The notes under the pieces are model-generated. The model was not told where the DNA came from. It saw only the letters and a program-made list of their open reading frames with translations, and ran no database searches. Shown here piece after piece: positions 1 to 11,325 of a stretch of 64,000 nucleotides of DNA (its first letter is position 1; every line of letters starts with the position of its first letter). Both the position numbers and the translations under genes were made by a program. The DNA comes from Symsagittifera roscoffensis (lineage: Eukaryota > Xenacoelomorpha > Acoela > Convolutidae), in the NCBI RefSeq assembly GCF_963678635.1, contig NC_087063.1, positions 18,893,814-18,957,813 of the forward strand, given 5' to 3'.

Positions 1-1
1 G

Positions 2-1030
2 AGAGTCTCAGCAGTCATCTTGAACGTGAACCAGAGTACTGGGATAGAAAAGGAGGATGGTTCCTGGCAGTCTCTAGAGAGCCACAGGAAGTTAGATGAG
101 ATACGGAGATTCTACAACAAGAAATTCGAGGAGAAACACGACGTGCACCGTAACTTGGCCTCGTCAGGAGAGTACTTGAAAACCAATAAAAAGGGAGAGT
201 TCCAGTATGTGTCTGGAGTCATGGGGATGGCATACAACCCTTTCCTGGACTCGGAAGCCGGAGGCGCTCACAGGAATTACGAGGTGGCGGAGCTGCTAAA
301 GTTCTGGACAGAGAAGATAGCGGGGATAGACACTGTAGAGAGAGAGACACCTAGCTTAGGTTTGATTCTCGAGAAAGCACCAGAAGTAATAAGTGTGCCG
401 CGCTCAAGTAAAAGAGTCGAACTGAAGATGGGTAACGGGAATGGCATGATGGTCACGAATCTGGGAGTGGTGTGGTATTTTCTGAGGCCCTCCTGGTGTC
501 CACATCCCCATGCGAGCCTGATCGAGGAAGTCACGGAGCGAGTGAGATTAGCACCAGCAGAGGATGAAGATCTGGCGACACTGAGTATAGTGCATAGACT
601 AATCCTGCCTCAGGTGAAGGAGTCAAGTGAAGTGACGAGTAGACTAGGGTCGGTGAAGAAAATGGAGCCGGGCAGTTGTCTTGATTCGACGTGTAGAAAT
701 GGCGAGCACACCTGTGATGGACGGTCATGCGTCAGGATACAGTCCTTCCAGAAAGAAGACCTAGTCACCTGGTTTGAAGACATTACCGAAAGGGAGAAGA
801 GTGAAAGACAGATCGTGGCTGAGTGTTACGCGAGTACCACGGTGAACCAAGCAACAGCTCTGGGATTCTTCTCAAGAATGTGCAGTCTCCAGTCAATGGA
901 GATGCTAGAGTCAGAACACCACTTGGTGACCGCGTTGAGTGTGGAGTCATGGCCCGGGGTGTTGCAAGTAACCCAGAACACATCAAGAGCTGGAAGGTTG
1001 GACTTGAAGCGGAAATGGGATTTCCCATGA
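2..1030 (+). CDS. Unrecognised intronless ORF A, open at the left edge
   Basis: The frame is open from the first bases of the window to a stop at 1030, so the true start lies outside. The roughly 340 visible residues are charged and mostly hydrophilic. A cysteine cluster near residues 218-236 (C-x4-C-x6-C-x4-C, translated from 661-735) could bind zinc. There is no signal peptide or membrane segment. I recognise no reverse transcriptase, protease, integrase or transposase motif. The DNA is clearly richer in G and C than the rest of the window and has no introns, unlike the host genes. Its last 200 bases overlap ORF B in a different frame. I infer that A and B form one mobile-element or virus-like coding unit, split either by a programmed -1 shift or by a mutation. 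Function unknown. Confidence 0.5.
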   Translation, partial: RVSAVILNVNQSTGIEKEDGSWQSLESHRKLDEIRRFYNKKFEEKHDVHRNLASSGEYLKTNKKGEFQYVSGVMGMAYNPFLDSEAGGAHRNYEVAELLKFWTEKIAGIDTVERETPSLGLILEKAPEVISVPRSSKRVELKMGNGNGMMVTNLGVVWYFLRPSWCPHPHASLIEEVTERVRLAPAEDEDLATLSIVHRLILPQVKESSEVTSRLGSVKKMEPGSCLDSTCRNGEHTCDGRSCVRIQSFQKEDLVTWFEDITEREKSERQIVAECYASTTVNQATALGFFSRMCSLQSMEMLESEHHLVTALSVESWPGVLQVTQNTSRAGRLDLKRKWDFP

Positions 1031-2262
1031 GCGAAGCCTATGGTCTGCCTCTAAATGCGAAGTCCTTAGTGGGGTCAGTGATGGCCAAACTATGTGGTAG
1101 CCACTATCCATTGCACATGGCGATGGTGGAGGTATCCAGCCAAAGGGTATTAATAGACAAAGCCTTCTCAGTGCCCAAATGCGTAAGACTGGCTCGGATG
1201 TCGCATCACTCACAAAAGCTGTTGAGGAAAATCCGAGGGACAGTGCCGAAAGAACAGAGGGACGACTTGAGTGAAATCTGGGGGGAAGAACTTCTGGGTT
1301 TGGAAGGTGAAAACACAAGTGACCACGAGAGACAAAACGTGATCGGGAAACCTATGGTTGGTGCTCCAAACCTGGAAGAGATCGACGCGATACACGAGAA
1401 AATGATGGAACTTGAGCCTCTCCTAGAAGCCTCGGGAGAACGCAATCTTAGGAGCATCGACCTCACACATGGGGATTGTCCATGCCACTGTCTGGCACAA
1501 ACAGTGTGGTACCCGGATCACGCGAATCTCTGCCTGATCTGGGATGTGGAGGAAATCAGGTCGTTGGGACTGCCCGATCATCAGCAAAAGGTGACCATCT
1601 TGGTGGTGAGCACGATGCTGGCCCTACGATGGATTGAAGAAAATGTAGCAAAGTATTGGGAATCGAAGACGCCAACGGCAGAGTCGATTTACGCGATAGA
1701 TTACAGCAGGAGACTTGAGCTGTTTGAGACCGCATGCAAGGTGTTCGCCATACCAATGGAAGTCAGACACGTATGGAGGCGCTTACGGTTCTCTCCTTGG
1801 TTTCGAGCGACGTTAACGTCCTGGTTATACATGGTAACGAAGGATCATATGAGGAAGTATCAAAAGGAATATCGACAGTTCCAGGCCGAGATAGGACCGG
1901 AGGCCTTCAAGAGACCTCTGCTGACCCATCGAAATGCGATCACGACGGGGTGGAAAAGAGTTGGTAGAGTATCTAGAAACAACACCAGAGCGAGGGAGTC
2001 GATACTAGAGGAAGACCTGGCGAAGAATGTGAGCATGAGTCTTCACAATTCCTTCTGTTTGAACCGAGAGTCGAGGGTGAAGAGTTTACCCAATCAAGCG
2101 AAGAGATTGCAGGAGCAAAGGGAGTGGATGCGATTCTATGAACAGCTGAAGGCTTGGGAGGAGATCGTGATCAGCTCTGATGATGAAGAGGCACTATTGA
2201 AACAGATCACGGTGTCAAATACATCTGGGTCTGGTACCCGGATCACGCGAATCTCTGCCTGA
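823..2262 (+). CDS. Unrecognised intronless ORF B, overlapping ORF A in the -1 frame
   Basis: This 479-codon ORF starts inside ORF A. The first codons are probably not used: convincing protein-like sequence begins near 950-980, where A loses it. It contains a Cys/His-rich stretch around 1475-1497 (GDCPCHC), a Trp-rich middle part and a basic, glutamine-rich C-terminal region with an acidic SSDDEEA run. It matches no family I can name. The last ten or so codons are read from a 58-bp copy of the ORF's own earlier sequence (1507-1564 copied at 2232-2289) in another frame. The present stop is therefore secondary and the original C-terminus has probably been lost. Most likely part of a mobile element; a fast-evolving host gene is the alternative. 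Confidence 0.45.
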   Translation: MLREYHGEPSNSSGILLKNVQSPVNGDARVRTPLGDRVECGVMARGVASNPEHIKSWKVGLEAEMGFPMSEAYGLPLNAKSLVGSVMAKLCGSHYPLHMAMVEVSSQRVLIDKAFSVPKCVRLARMSHHSQKLLRKIRGTVPKEQRDDLSEIWGEELLGLEGENTSDHERQNVIGKPMVGAPNLEEIDAIHEKMMELEPLLEASGERNLRSIDLTHGDCPCHCLAQTVWYPDHANLCLIWDVEEIRSLGLPDHQQKVTILVVSTMLALRWIEENVAKYWESKTPTAESIYAIDYSRRLELFETACKVFAIPMEVRHVWRRLRFSPWFRATLTSWLYMVTKDHMRKYQKEYRQFQAEIGPEAFKRPLLTHRNAITTGWKRVGRVSRNNTRARESILEEDLAKNVSMSLHNSFCLNRESRVKSLPNQAKRLQEQREWMRFYEQLKAWEEIVISSDDEEALLKQITVSNTSGSGTRITRISA

Positions 2263-2289
2263 TCTGGGATGTGGAGGAAATCAAGTCGT
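2232..2289 (+). repeat. 58-bp direct repeat of 1507-1564
   Basis: Positions 2232-2289 repeat 1507-1564, 725 bp downstream, with one visible mismatch (2284). The copy is in the same orientation and is read in a different frame, giving ORF B its present terminus. Confidence 0.9.
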
Positions 2290-2293
2290 TCGT

Positions 2294-2357
2294 AAGACTC
2301 TAGAATTCCGGTGGCTCAAAAGGAAATTCTAGAGTCTTGAGTCTTGAGAGGGAAGGG
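2294..2357 (+). repeat. Hairpin followed by a purine-rich tract
   Basis: The arm AAGACTCTAGAATTCC (2294-2309) pairs with 2322-2338, with one extra base in the second arm, around a 12-base loop. It is followed by two overlapping copies of GAGTCTT and a purine-rich run, GAGAGGGAAGGGGG, at 2343-2356. The layout could mark the 3' end of the element carrying ORFs A and B (terminator-like hairpin, or a polypurine tract before an LTR). No matching LTR is in the window. Confidence 0.6.
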
Positions 2358-3762
2358 GGCTCGAGGGTGAACTCGGATGAAATCTGGGTTCACCAAAAAG
2401 AAATTTTATCAAATGAGATATTTTTATTAATATGTTATATCTATTATATAAATCAAAATGCTGCATGACAATTTCCTGATTGGCTAGGACAAAAGAAATT
2501 TTGAATTACTAGCTTAAAAAGCAAAAATTCACAGGTGCAGGTGTGTGCAGATTTTGATTGCTGTTTAGCGATAGTGTGAAAATTTTACATGGTTGTGAAT
2601 TTTGGGGTGTAGATAAACTTAAGTCTGCTGCAAACTTCTGTTAATGACCACTGGCACTGTATCTTGAGTAACACTCGGGTTTCTGGGGATTCACTGACAG
2701 CCGGCAGCACGCGATGAGGACATCGATCTTGAGTCCGGGGAGTATGTGCCAGTCGGTCATATCTAGAAGTTTGACATTGAGGGACACGAATATACGTGAT
2801 TTTGGAGTGAAGTTTTATTTTTCAAAATTCGAATGGAGCCTGTCATGCTCAGTTTTCTCGCGACAACTGAAAACATCAAATAAGAAAACAGAGCGACCGA
2901 ATTAACAATTGCGGGAAAGTTGTCAAACATATGAAGTGGGAAGTTGCTATTCGCAATTTCCATCGTAGAAAACTAGAGTAGAGCTATCCTATCTGATATA
3001 GGAGACAGAACAGATACGAGAGCAGAGCAAAAATCAACTGGACCAGTGTGAACCTTCAACGGAAAGGCGGACAAGTGAAGTCTCCCAATGGTCCAGATCC
3101 AAAACTATATTCTTGAGTTAAAACTTATTTCCTTTGATTGGAACTCATCGTTGGAAAACTTCTTGAGTTATATTTGATTATATTTATGCCAGAGTCTTTA
3201 ATTAGTTTAATTACTCTGTTTCTCAAGCGTGCTACTATGTAAATACCAAATTTAGTTTTCTCGAGTGTGTTTTATGATTGTTATGTTGAGATAAGGCGAG
3301 TTTTAGGTTGATCCATCTGAAATGGATCAAAGTTCCACTGTCTAATAAAAAGTAACTTAACGGATTGTTCCGACCCTGTTTTTAACGGCGTTCGTGTATT
3401 TTGGGTATCTGGAGACCTAAGTATGGGAACGTTCTTATTTTCTAGAGTGGGGGGATATTTTGGTAGTAGCCTTTAAGCTGTAACGGGTTCTAGTCTCATG
3501 TCGCAAGCGAACCGAATTGGCTCCGAACGTTTTTGAGGTAGAAAAACACAAGAGATAGTGTCCCTGACTCTTGAGCCAATGGTTATAGGGCCTATTTTTT
3601 GTTAAGCCTTATATGTGACCGAAGTAGGCGACTGTTACAATAAGCAGGGGTATTGCAACCGGCTATGAGATTTTTCGCGTCGGTAACTTTGTCCACAGGA
3701 CTCATCTGGATGTCCGGAATCATTTCTACCTTGTTTCATTATTCAAGTTTCTTAGCATTCCT
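2358..3762. other. Non-coding stretch with one perfect hairpin
   Basis: No coding exon is supported here. A perfect 9-bp stem (TTGATCCAT / ATGGATCAA, loop CTGAA) lies at 3308-3330. The stretch 3445-3456 (AGAGTGGGGGGA) is another purine run. The region may hold the untranslated end of the element to the left, but no boundary can be shown. Confidence 0.4.
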
Positions 3763-4140
3763 GGCTAGCGTAGCAGGTAGGTAACGAATAAGCCTGGGTT
3801 GGTAAAGGTCGTGGGTTCGGGTCTGACCAGGACCTGTTTTTTTTTGTTTCAAACGGGAAATATTCTGTTTCGAAAAAAAATTATCGGTCAATTATTTGTC
3901 TGCTTATCTATTGTCGGCTTAGTTGTCACATCTTGGAATTGTTTGTTTTCTACGCGCATTTTTTAATATTGTTTTTAGTGTTTGATTTTATGCCTATATT
4001 TTGTAATTTTCGTTACCCTGACTTCGTATTTACTTTTTGTTTCGCTAAAAAAAATTCTTCGGTCAAAAGTATTTCGGCCTATTTTTTCATCGGTTTAATA
4101 ACTCAATTTTGGGACTTTTCAAGATCAACACAATGTTAGC
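3763..4140 (+). mobile_element. tRNA-derived SINE
   Basis: An A-box-like sequence TAGCGTAGCAGGTAGG (3767-3782) is followed by a B-box-like GGTTCGGGTCTGACC at about 3814 and then a T-rich body. The phrase GTCGGCTTAGTTG in the body recurs in the SINE at 60251. The head resembles that at 14284. The right end is uncertain. Confidence 0.6.
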
Positions 4141-4224
4141 ACTCACCTCCGTACTTTTCAAATTGGTTGTATGTTTACCAATCTGTCTGTTGAAATTTCG
4201 TTTTGGAAATTTTTTTCACTTTTT

Positions 4225-4760
4225 GCAAAAATTTTAGTTTTTCTCAGAAACTACTGATTTTCAAAAAAGTGTATCAACTGAAAGACCGCTTACTCCTCTC
4301 TGTGCCTGCATACTCTTTGCCTCCTCTAGAGTATTTTTTTCTTTGACCCCTCTGTCTACAGCCTTCGAAAAAGTAGTGGGGAATATCTGACCCATATTTT
4401 TGATTTTTTTTTGGTTTTCTCGAAAACTACCTTTTCCAAATATGAGTTTATGGTTTCAATGGATAGAACTGTTTCGACAAGCTCCCCTGCATAAGTGGCA
4501 ACGACCATTTTTTTTGCACACAAAGTTTTGGCACTCGGAATAGTCAATTTTCTCGGAAACCAACCTCTCAAATCTGTTTTGTTATTTCAATGAGATAACA
4601 GGTAATGGGAAGCTCCTCTGCATTAGCGGACCCTGACAAAAACTTTTACACAAGAAGTTATCGCCCTCTGGAAAGTAAATTTTTTGATTTGGACCGTACT
4701 TTTTTAAAAACTTTTTGAATATTCTTGAAAACTACTAGTTGATGTTTTGGTCGAATGAGG
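4225..4760 (+). repeat. Diverged tandem repeat, about 130-170 bp per unit
   Basis: The phrase TTTTCTCGAAAACTACC and variants recur at about 4230, 4416, 4549 and 4722. In the two clearest units it is followed after about 60-70 bases by AGCTCCCCTGCATAAGTGGC or a close variant, then by a T-rich run. The copies are too diverged to fix unit borders. Confidence 0.45.
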
Positions 4761-6780
4761 ATCGGGCGCTGTTCAACGTGGATTTTGAAATGTTCCTTTG
4801 AGTATATCAGTCAGTTTTTGCAATAACTTCTAAAAAGGGTTTTCTAGCAGAACATATTTTGAAGGGAATACCCTTTACTGCGATGAAACAGTCCACTTTT
4901 ACAAAGAAGTTGTCTATTTTGATCGAATGGAAGTTGTTTGGTGCTATGAGATTGATCAGACTCGCTGTGTATTAGGTTTTTTGAGTAGATCTATCTTTTA
5001 TGATGTTTTCCCGCAGAAGTTGGAATAGCAAGGACTGGATCAAACGTTTAAAATTATGTTGCAATGATATTTGTTTCATCGAGTAATAATCATAATAAAG
5101 GATTTAGGGCATTGAGTCCAGGGTTTGGTAAGGACCCCTTTATTGACATGTTCTAATAGTTTTTCAATTGAATTTAAAGTAGTTCATTGTTTTTCGTTTC
5201 TTGGAATGTGCTGCAGCTACATAGAAGTCGCTAGGTGCTGGTGTCAACTTTGTCGTATCTCTTTTGGGAGAATGCTCTGTATACTAGAAGAATTTTGTCT
5301 TGTGAGGTTGATCGAATAGGAGTGGTTTACAGGACTTGGGTAATGTCAGAGTTGTAGAAAGAAAATATTCACCAACAAAGCTAATTAATTTCAATTAGCC
5401 TTTTTGTCCGACCTTTTTAAAAATGCGAAGGAATTTTGTATTCGTGTGTTCAAGTTGCAAACAAAGTTTTTTTTATGTGTCTGTGTTATGGGGACTAGGG
5501 GGACTTGCTATTTTTTTGTTTCTTTTTGAATGCTTTTTCGGCTTTAAGGGTTTCTGTCTCGGTACTTTCGGCTTTTTTGCCGCTTGGAAAGTTTTTTTTT
5601 TCGATGCTAATTTTACCTTATGTCTTGGCATATACATTTTTCAAAACTTGCATTTTTCGTTTTGATAGACTAATTTTTTGGGCAATTTCGAATTTTTTCG
5701 ATGTAGTCTCTCTCTTATTTTGTCTCGAAAGTAGTGCGAAGCTCGACTTCATCTCTGTGTATATTCTTGCATCAAAATCAGTGGGGCTCATCTAGGCGGC
5801 GGTGTGTAATTTTTCCAATTTTTAAAACAGTTGAGATTTATACTTTTGTGTTGAGAAACTCGAGTAGTCTGCGTGTCAAATCGGTTAGCCTGCTTTTCAA
5901 CTCGGTTAGGCTGGTGTCAATTTCTCGCATATTGAGAAATCATGTAAGTGACTTTGGAGTTTGTATTATAATACCTGTTAGCCAAGTGAGCCATTATATT
6001 ACCCTATAATGTGTCTTAGATATTGCTTTTTTTAAATAAGAAAAAGTATTTCATCAATTTTTCATGCACTGATCTGGCGTGAAAGCAGAAAAGTTTTTTT
6101 TGAGATTAAAAATGTTGTCTAAAGGCATTTCGCATTCGAACAAGAAAATCGTAATTTGTTGGTTCCCACTTACAGATTTTATTCGTATCTCTTTGGTAAA
6201 CGCCGTTAACTTTGCAAACAGCAGTTTTTGTCTGAAGGGAAATCGGAAATGCATCTGATGATCAAGATTTTTTATTTCTCATTCCGTGTTGATTAGTTAA
6301 GCCGCTAATATGCATGTTGCGGGGTGGTGTTGAAAAGACGGGGACTGAAATTACACTCTTAATTCTGATTGGATAAAGAACATTACTAACTAATAGCAGC
6401 ATATTTAAACAGGTTATGTCATGCTTATGCGAAAAAGATTTTATCTAACTTGATAGAAAAGACTCATCTTTTTTTGTTATTGTTTATTTTTTCCTCTTTT
6501 GATCTATAGAAATAGGCTTGTGGGAAATAATTTTTGTTGATTGATTCAATATATCGGGTCTTTCCTCGAATTAATTGTTCTGATTAAAGTACCTCTTAAA
6601 TTTAATTGCGCCAGCATCTACCGAATTCATTCCAATTTACTGTCTGGCTAGATTTTTAACGGAGGAAATCTGTCGAAACTGAAACAGAATTTCATTTTGT
6701 GTCTCCATATCTGACGTTCTTGTCAAGATAGGTTATTTGAGGACCCACATAAATTGTAAATCATTTGGTCTTATAAGTTT
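4761..6780. other. Intergenic stretch, no gene seen
   Basis: T-rich sequence on the + strand with only short chance ORFs. About 5450-5690 resembles the T-rich bodies of the SINEs elsewhere in the window but lacks a clear tRNA-like head. Confidence 0.5.
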
Positions 6781-6840
6781 CATGTTAAATTATTGAATTC
6801 TTCCATTAGCAAAAACCTTGGCCTTAAATTTTTCGTACAA

Positions 6841-7019
6841 ATGAGTTCGATTTGTACCAATTTTTGGTCTGTTTTCCTAGCTATATTAGTGATTAATTGT
6901 CTTATATCGACTGTCTGTGCTAGATCTTTACCACATTACCTGCCTAGTCAACTGTCTGAAAGTACATCAAGAGTGGTTAAAGAAGTGTTGACTGGACCAG
7001 CCTGTTCTTCGGTTGTCGT
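6841..7019 (+). CDS. Meteorin-like secreted protein, exon 1 (signal peptide)
   Basis: ATG at 6841 opens 59 codons plus two bases, then a consensus donor GTAAGT at 7020. Residues 1 to about 26 form a classic signal peptide: a short polar start, a hydrophobic core and a small-residue cleavage site after STVCA. The rest is Ser-rich with one cysteine (GPAC). The phase (two bases carried over) fits the exon at 10026 exactly. An in-frame ATG at 6793 lies upstream, but the 6841 start places the signal peptide at the N-terminus and is preferred. Confidence 0.75.
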
Positions 7020-10000
7020 GTAAGTTGCATTGTTTGAATGGCGTTATTTGAATAGTTTGTTCGGGTCCGGAAATTTGATTTAAACTAAATCAACTAACGT
7101 GTTGCAAGGCCTTTTTTTATCTTATACATGTGGATCATCTCTTTAGTTTTGAGTTTAAATTTTAGCGTTTGTTTCATAGTTATTTTGAGAACATATAATA
7201 TAAAAAGCTGCCAGTATTTGGGATTAAGTAACGGGGTATGATATCAGTACGGTGTTTACAAAGTCTGTTTGTAGATCAATCAATGGCTACAATTCTAAGT
7301 ATTAAGACATTTATTTACGAGGGATCAGACCAAAGTAGCGGTTGTTTAGCTCTTTATGGAGAATCGCGGTTGTTGATAACCGCTAAACAGCTGCATGCAA
7401 TTTTTAAGTTATTTTCGGGCTGATAATTTTGGCCTGGCACGCAAGCAGCGAGCACGAATCATGATGGAGACCTTAGCCATGCCACCTTGCCATTGTTAAC
7501 CACTAACCAACCCTGAGCAAACACGAACCAAATGAGTTCTTTGTAGAATTCTTAAAAGCATGGAAATATATCTCTGCTTAATCACCAAACAGACCTTCAA
7601 AAAGTTTCCAAGATTTTAGCACCTGTTTTTTTGTCGTAATTTGATCATGTCTTTTATTTTGATTCAACGTGAACAACTTATGGTCTTCTTTTCAATCCGT
7701 TTTTAATGTTGAGTGTCTCAGAGGTGTTGCAATGCGTGAAGTGTCTCACGTGAGGCAAGTTCATCCTGATAGTCATTCCTCGTGATGGATTCCATTGCTG
7801 TAGTCGCAATTGAACACCTTAGCACGATTGAGTGTGTTGTGTGTATGTTGAGGAATTTCTATTTCATTCAATACGTTGAATTATATTCAAGAGTTCAGCT
7901 CTGCTCTCATTCCACGTCATTCCAATTTTGTGCTACAATAACAACTTTTTTTCCTAATTGAGTATCAAGCAATTATTGAGAAGTCGGGGTCTTCGATCTG
8001 TTCTGGTTACAGAGATGCTAAAGCAATTTAATGTAACTATTTAATAGTTCCGTTCTGTTCATATATGTTGTTGCATTACTATTTAAAAATAATCCTTTAA
8101 AAGGTAGTTCATATGACTAAAAAGTGGCAATGGATGAGACTGTAATAGGCATTGGATTCGATCAAAGTATCCCCCACATCCAAAATGGGGACTGGCTGGG
8201 TCATATAGCATTTTGTGGCTTGCGGTTTTACCTGATTGTTAGATGTCATTTCTGAACTGTCAGACTTTTTTGAATCAGTAGCTCAATTCCAGATTTTCAT
8301 TTCTTTGTTAGTATACATGTATTCGATATAAAAAAAATTATCTTAAAGGAAGCTAGTTTGTTATTTTTTGGGGGGCTTTGCACGAGTTTTTCAAGCAGAC
8401 AATGATTTTGCGGCTCTTAACTGTAACAAGATTCCAGTTTGAGATTTGATTTGGGAGATGAGGGAGAATTTTGAAATATTAGGTTGCGCTCGTTTGAGGG
8501 ATAACGCTGGCCTAGTGCCATACATCAAATAAATATCAAAACAAAAACAACACCTTAACATTCTAATTCCCACACACTCCCTTTGTTCTGGCCCAAGCGC
8601 ATCTGAAAGGAATGCAGAAGTCTTGCAAAAGCCAGCTTGTAAACATCGAATATGTCGACAGAAGAAACAGACAGGTAGCAAGAGGCAGTTAAATCTTAGA
8701 AGATGGACAAAACTATTTTGGGAAACACAAAAGTGACTACAAATTTTTCTTGGTTTAAGAATTTATCCGAATACTCGAAAATGAGACCACGATCTTGTCT
8801 AATATTCGCAATAGAGTTCAAGAAGTTGGCCTCTTCATAATCTAGGAGCGGTGCAAAATTTTTTGACTGAATAGCCTACTTTCTGAAATCAAATTGGACA
8901 AATTGATCAAATTGCTCTAAAAAGAAAGTTGCTATTTTTTTTAAATTTTAAAGAACCGCCGTCGCCCGTGCGAAAAATCTTGATATGATCCTAGTCCCCT
9001 TGGTAGAAACCTGTTTGAGAGGATCAGGTTGATACTGAGGCTGATTTTTTCCTCTGATTTTTAACTTCCAGTTTCTATCTTTGTTAAATGTGGGCAAGGA
9101 TAGTCCAGGTATTCATTGTTGGGCACCTTACGCATTTTTACTTGGCTTATTTTTCAGCACTGTATCAAAATATTGATCTTCGTATTTATAGTATGTTCAA
9201 TCAATCAGATGCTAGTATTTTCATACAATATTTTTTTTTGTCCATCCGTTGATGATCTGCGAGTTTGGGCGAGATACATGAAGGTAAAAAGATCCCACCA
9301 GACCTAGATTATTCTGATCTGTCTTGCTGTGGCAGATAGTATTTGAAGTGGCAGATAGTATTTGAAGTGGCGCCTATCACTGCTGAAAACTTAGTGGGAG
9401 GCCAACTACAAGAGCTTGTAAACATTTTGATACGAAGTCATTGAAGCAAATCGAAATGCGATGATCTGATGCATGGTTCTCGATCATCCGTCCTGTGATG
9501 AGCTGCAACTTCGATCTAGGTTGCTGTTTGTTTTTGAATTTGTTGATATCAGCGAATCGGCTATAAAAAAACTCCGTCTGCTCAAGGTACCTGGATCTGA
9601 TTGTACGCATTAACATGATTGTAAACAATTGAATTGATGGTATATATTGCTAATGTTTGAATATCGTTCGTTCGCTTGGGACATTAAAATACTAACTCGT
9701 TTTTCCTTTCGAAGTAAGAAAAACCGTTCGATGTGGTGTGGAAACTATACGGTAAATAATCATGAGAGTTTATTTATCTGCCACTGAAGTTTCTTCTTGT
9801 TAGTCAACTCTTTCTTGAATATTCTGTTACTATCAGGTTCAGGGTCGATTGTGTTTTTTTGTTTATATTAGCTAGTCTAGAAACAATGATTGAAGATTTT
9901 GAGAGATTAAATAAATTCAGCAAGTAGCGTTAAGATCCAACGCTTTGTCGCTTTTAAATTAAAAATAGAAAGTATCTAGTCTGTCGAAATGTGTTTTTAT

Positions 10001-10025
10001 TCTAACTTGCTTGTTTTTTTTTCAG
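7020..10025 (+). other. Intron of the meteorin-like gene
   Basis: A 3.0-kb GT..AG intron: donor GTAAGT, and a T-rich tract before the acceptor CAG at 10023-10025. A 20-bp sequence beginning GTGGCAGATAGTATTTGAA is present twice in tandem at about 9331-9370. I saw no exon of another gene inside it. Confidence 0.7.
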
Positions 10026-10686
10026 ATCTGACGAGACTCAAGACAACAGGAGACACACAGTGCAAGTAGCGGCACTCGAATGTTCCGAGGGCACGGTACA
10101 ATGGATGTACCCGAGAGGACAGATCCATCTATCAGTCAGACCAAAGCCCTCCATCTTCACACACCATTACAGCAGTAGCACACCAGGGGACAAGTCACTC
10201 TCGAACTTACTAGCATCGAGAAGCTCAGCGCCTAATGAGTTGCTGAGCTCCTTCGATCGAAACGAAGATGAAAATTCGGGTAGACAGCCGAAGATGACTC
10301 TCCAAGAACAGAACTCGAACCAAAATGCGAACTCCGAATACGAACATGGGAAAAGTTTTGATGCTGTGAGAGTTTGCTTGAGAGTGCGGAACAGTCCGAG
10401 TTCAAGTCGGCATCCTGCGCTTCAAGATGATGTTGCAATAGTTTTGTCAAATGGTCGTAAAATGTCACCTGTCAGAGTCAGAGAAGCTGCGAGGAAGCGA
10501 GAACTGATTTGTGAGACTCTCGTTGTGAATCTTGACTTGAATCCTGCCGTGTACACGTTCAGAATTCAGCATCACAATCTTGGAGCCGGAATGAAAACTG
10601 AGTGTACTAGCTGCCAAACTAGTAATGTCCATTCTAATTCCAACGAGTCTTCAGTTATATTAGACTATTTTGTTAAATGGATCTGA
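10026..10686 (+). CDS. Meteorin-like secreted protein, exon 2 (CUB-like domain and stop)
   Basis: This exon continues exon 1 in frame, giving a predicted secreted protein of 279 residues. Its start carries the strongest family signal: a cysteine followed by SEGTVQWMYPRGQIHLSVRP, which closely follows the equivalent stretch in vertebrate meteorin and meteorin-like (CAxGAVEWxYPxGAL). Later cysteines (VRVCL, LICETL, TECTSC) sit in the order expected of the N-terminal CUB-like domain. A low-complexity Ser/Asn insert of about 70 residues, from near residue 100, separates the conserved blocks. Vertebrate family members continue with a C-terminal NTR-like domain of more than 100 residues. Here the frame stops soon after the CxxC, so the protein ends after the first domain unless an unseen splice leads to further exons. 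Confidence 0.75.
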
Positions 10687-11317
10687 AAGTGAAAGATTTG
10701 CGATGAATATACTCCTGGTTACTAACTAATCAGCAACCGGACAATGTCAGAATAGAATATCGAAGGTCCACGATAAATGAAGCTTTGATTAATGGCAACC
10801 ATGTTTTTGCTTAGCCACCTAATAACATTATCGGTGCTATTCGTTTCGATAAATAGTTTAAGAAATAGAATTAATTTTGTATTTTACGTTTTTTTTCTCT
10901 ACCCATGAAATTCTATACAGTGAATGAAAGTTTCAGGAGATTAAAAGAGGATATTTGTTACACATGACACCGAACTGCTTTCTAAGTGCCTATGAAGGAA
11001 ATGAAAGGACTTATTTTGGTCGTGATTTTGAATGAACGAAATGAAGACATTTGTTTAGGTCAGAAAGACATTTTTTTTCTGAGATACGGCTCAAAAGTTC
11101 ACTCAAGTGTTTCTTCTGATTTCTTTCACTTCACATTCATTTCTTAGTTAGAAAGCAAATTACGCTTGCCGCCGACGAAGCTCTAATGGCGCGACAAAAC
11201 GTTTGTTTCTAGTGTCAAAAGAGTACTATAATTTTTAGATTTCCAGGCGGAAAAGAAAAAGTATTATTCCGATTTGTTCAATTTTTGTCAGTTCTCAAGT
11301 ATAATAGAACGAAGTGA
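10687..11317. other. 3' flank of the meteorin-like gene, no further gene seen
   Basis: AT-rich sequence that probably includes the 3' UTR. There is no convincing continuation exon for a meteorin NTR domain. Confidence 0.5.
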
Positions 11318-11325
11318 CTTTTATT

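Noticed and set aside
823-1030. Programmed frameshift between ORFs A and B as a firm call
   Set aside because: No typical slippery heptamer in the right frame was seen in the overlap; a simple mutation is equally likely.
2343-3480. LTR starting after the purine tract
   Set aside because: No TG..CA-bounded sequence and no second copy in the window; an LTR cannot be shown.
8391-8681. 96-codon minus-strand ORF
   Set aside because: No domain, no splice support, inside the meteorin-like intron; composition does not stand out.
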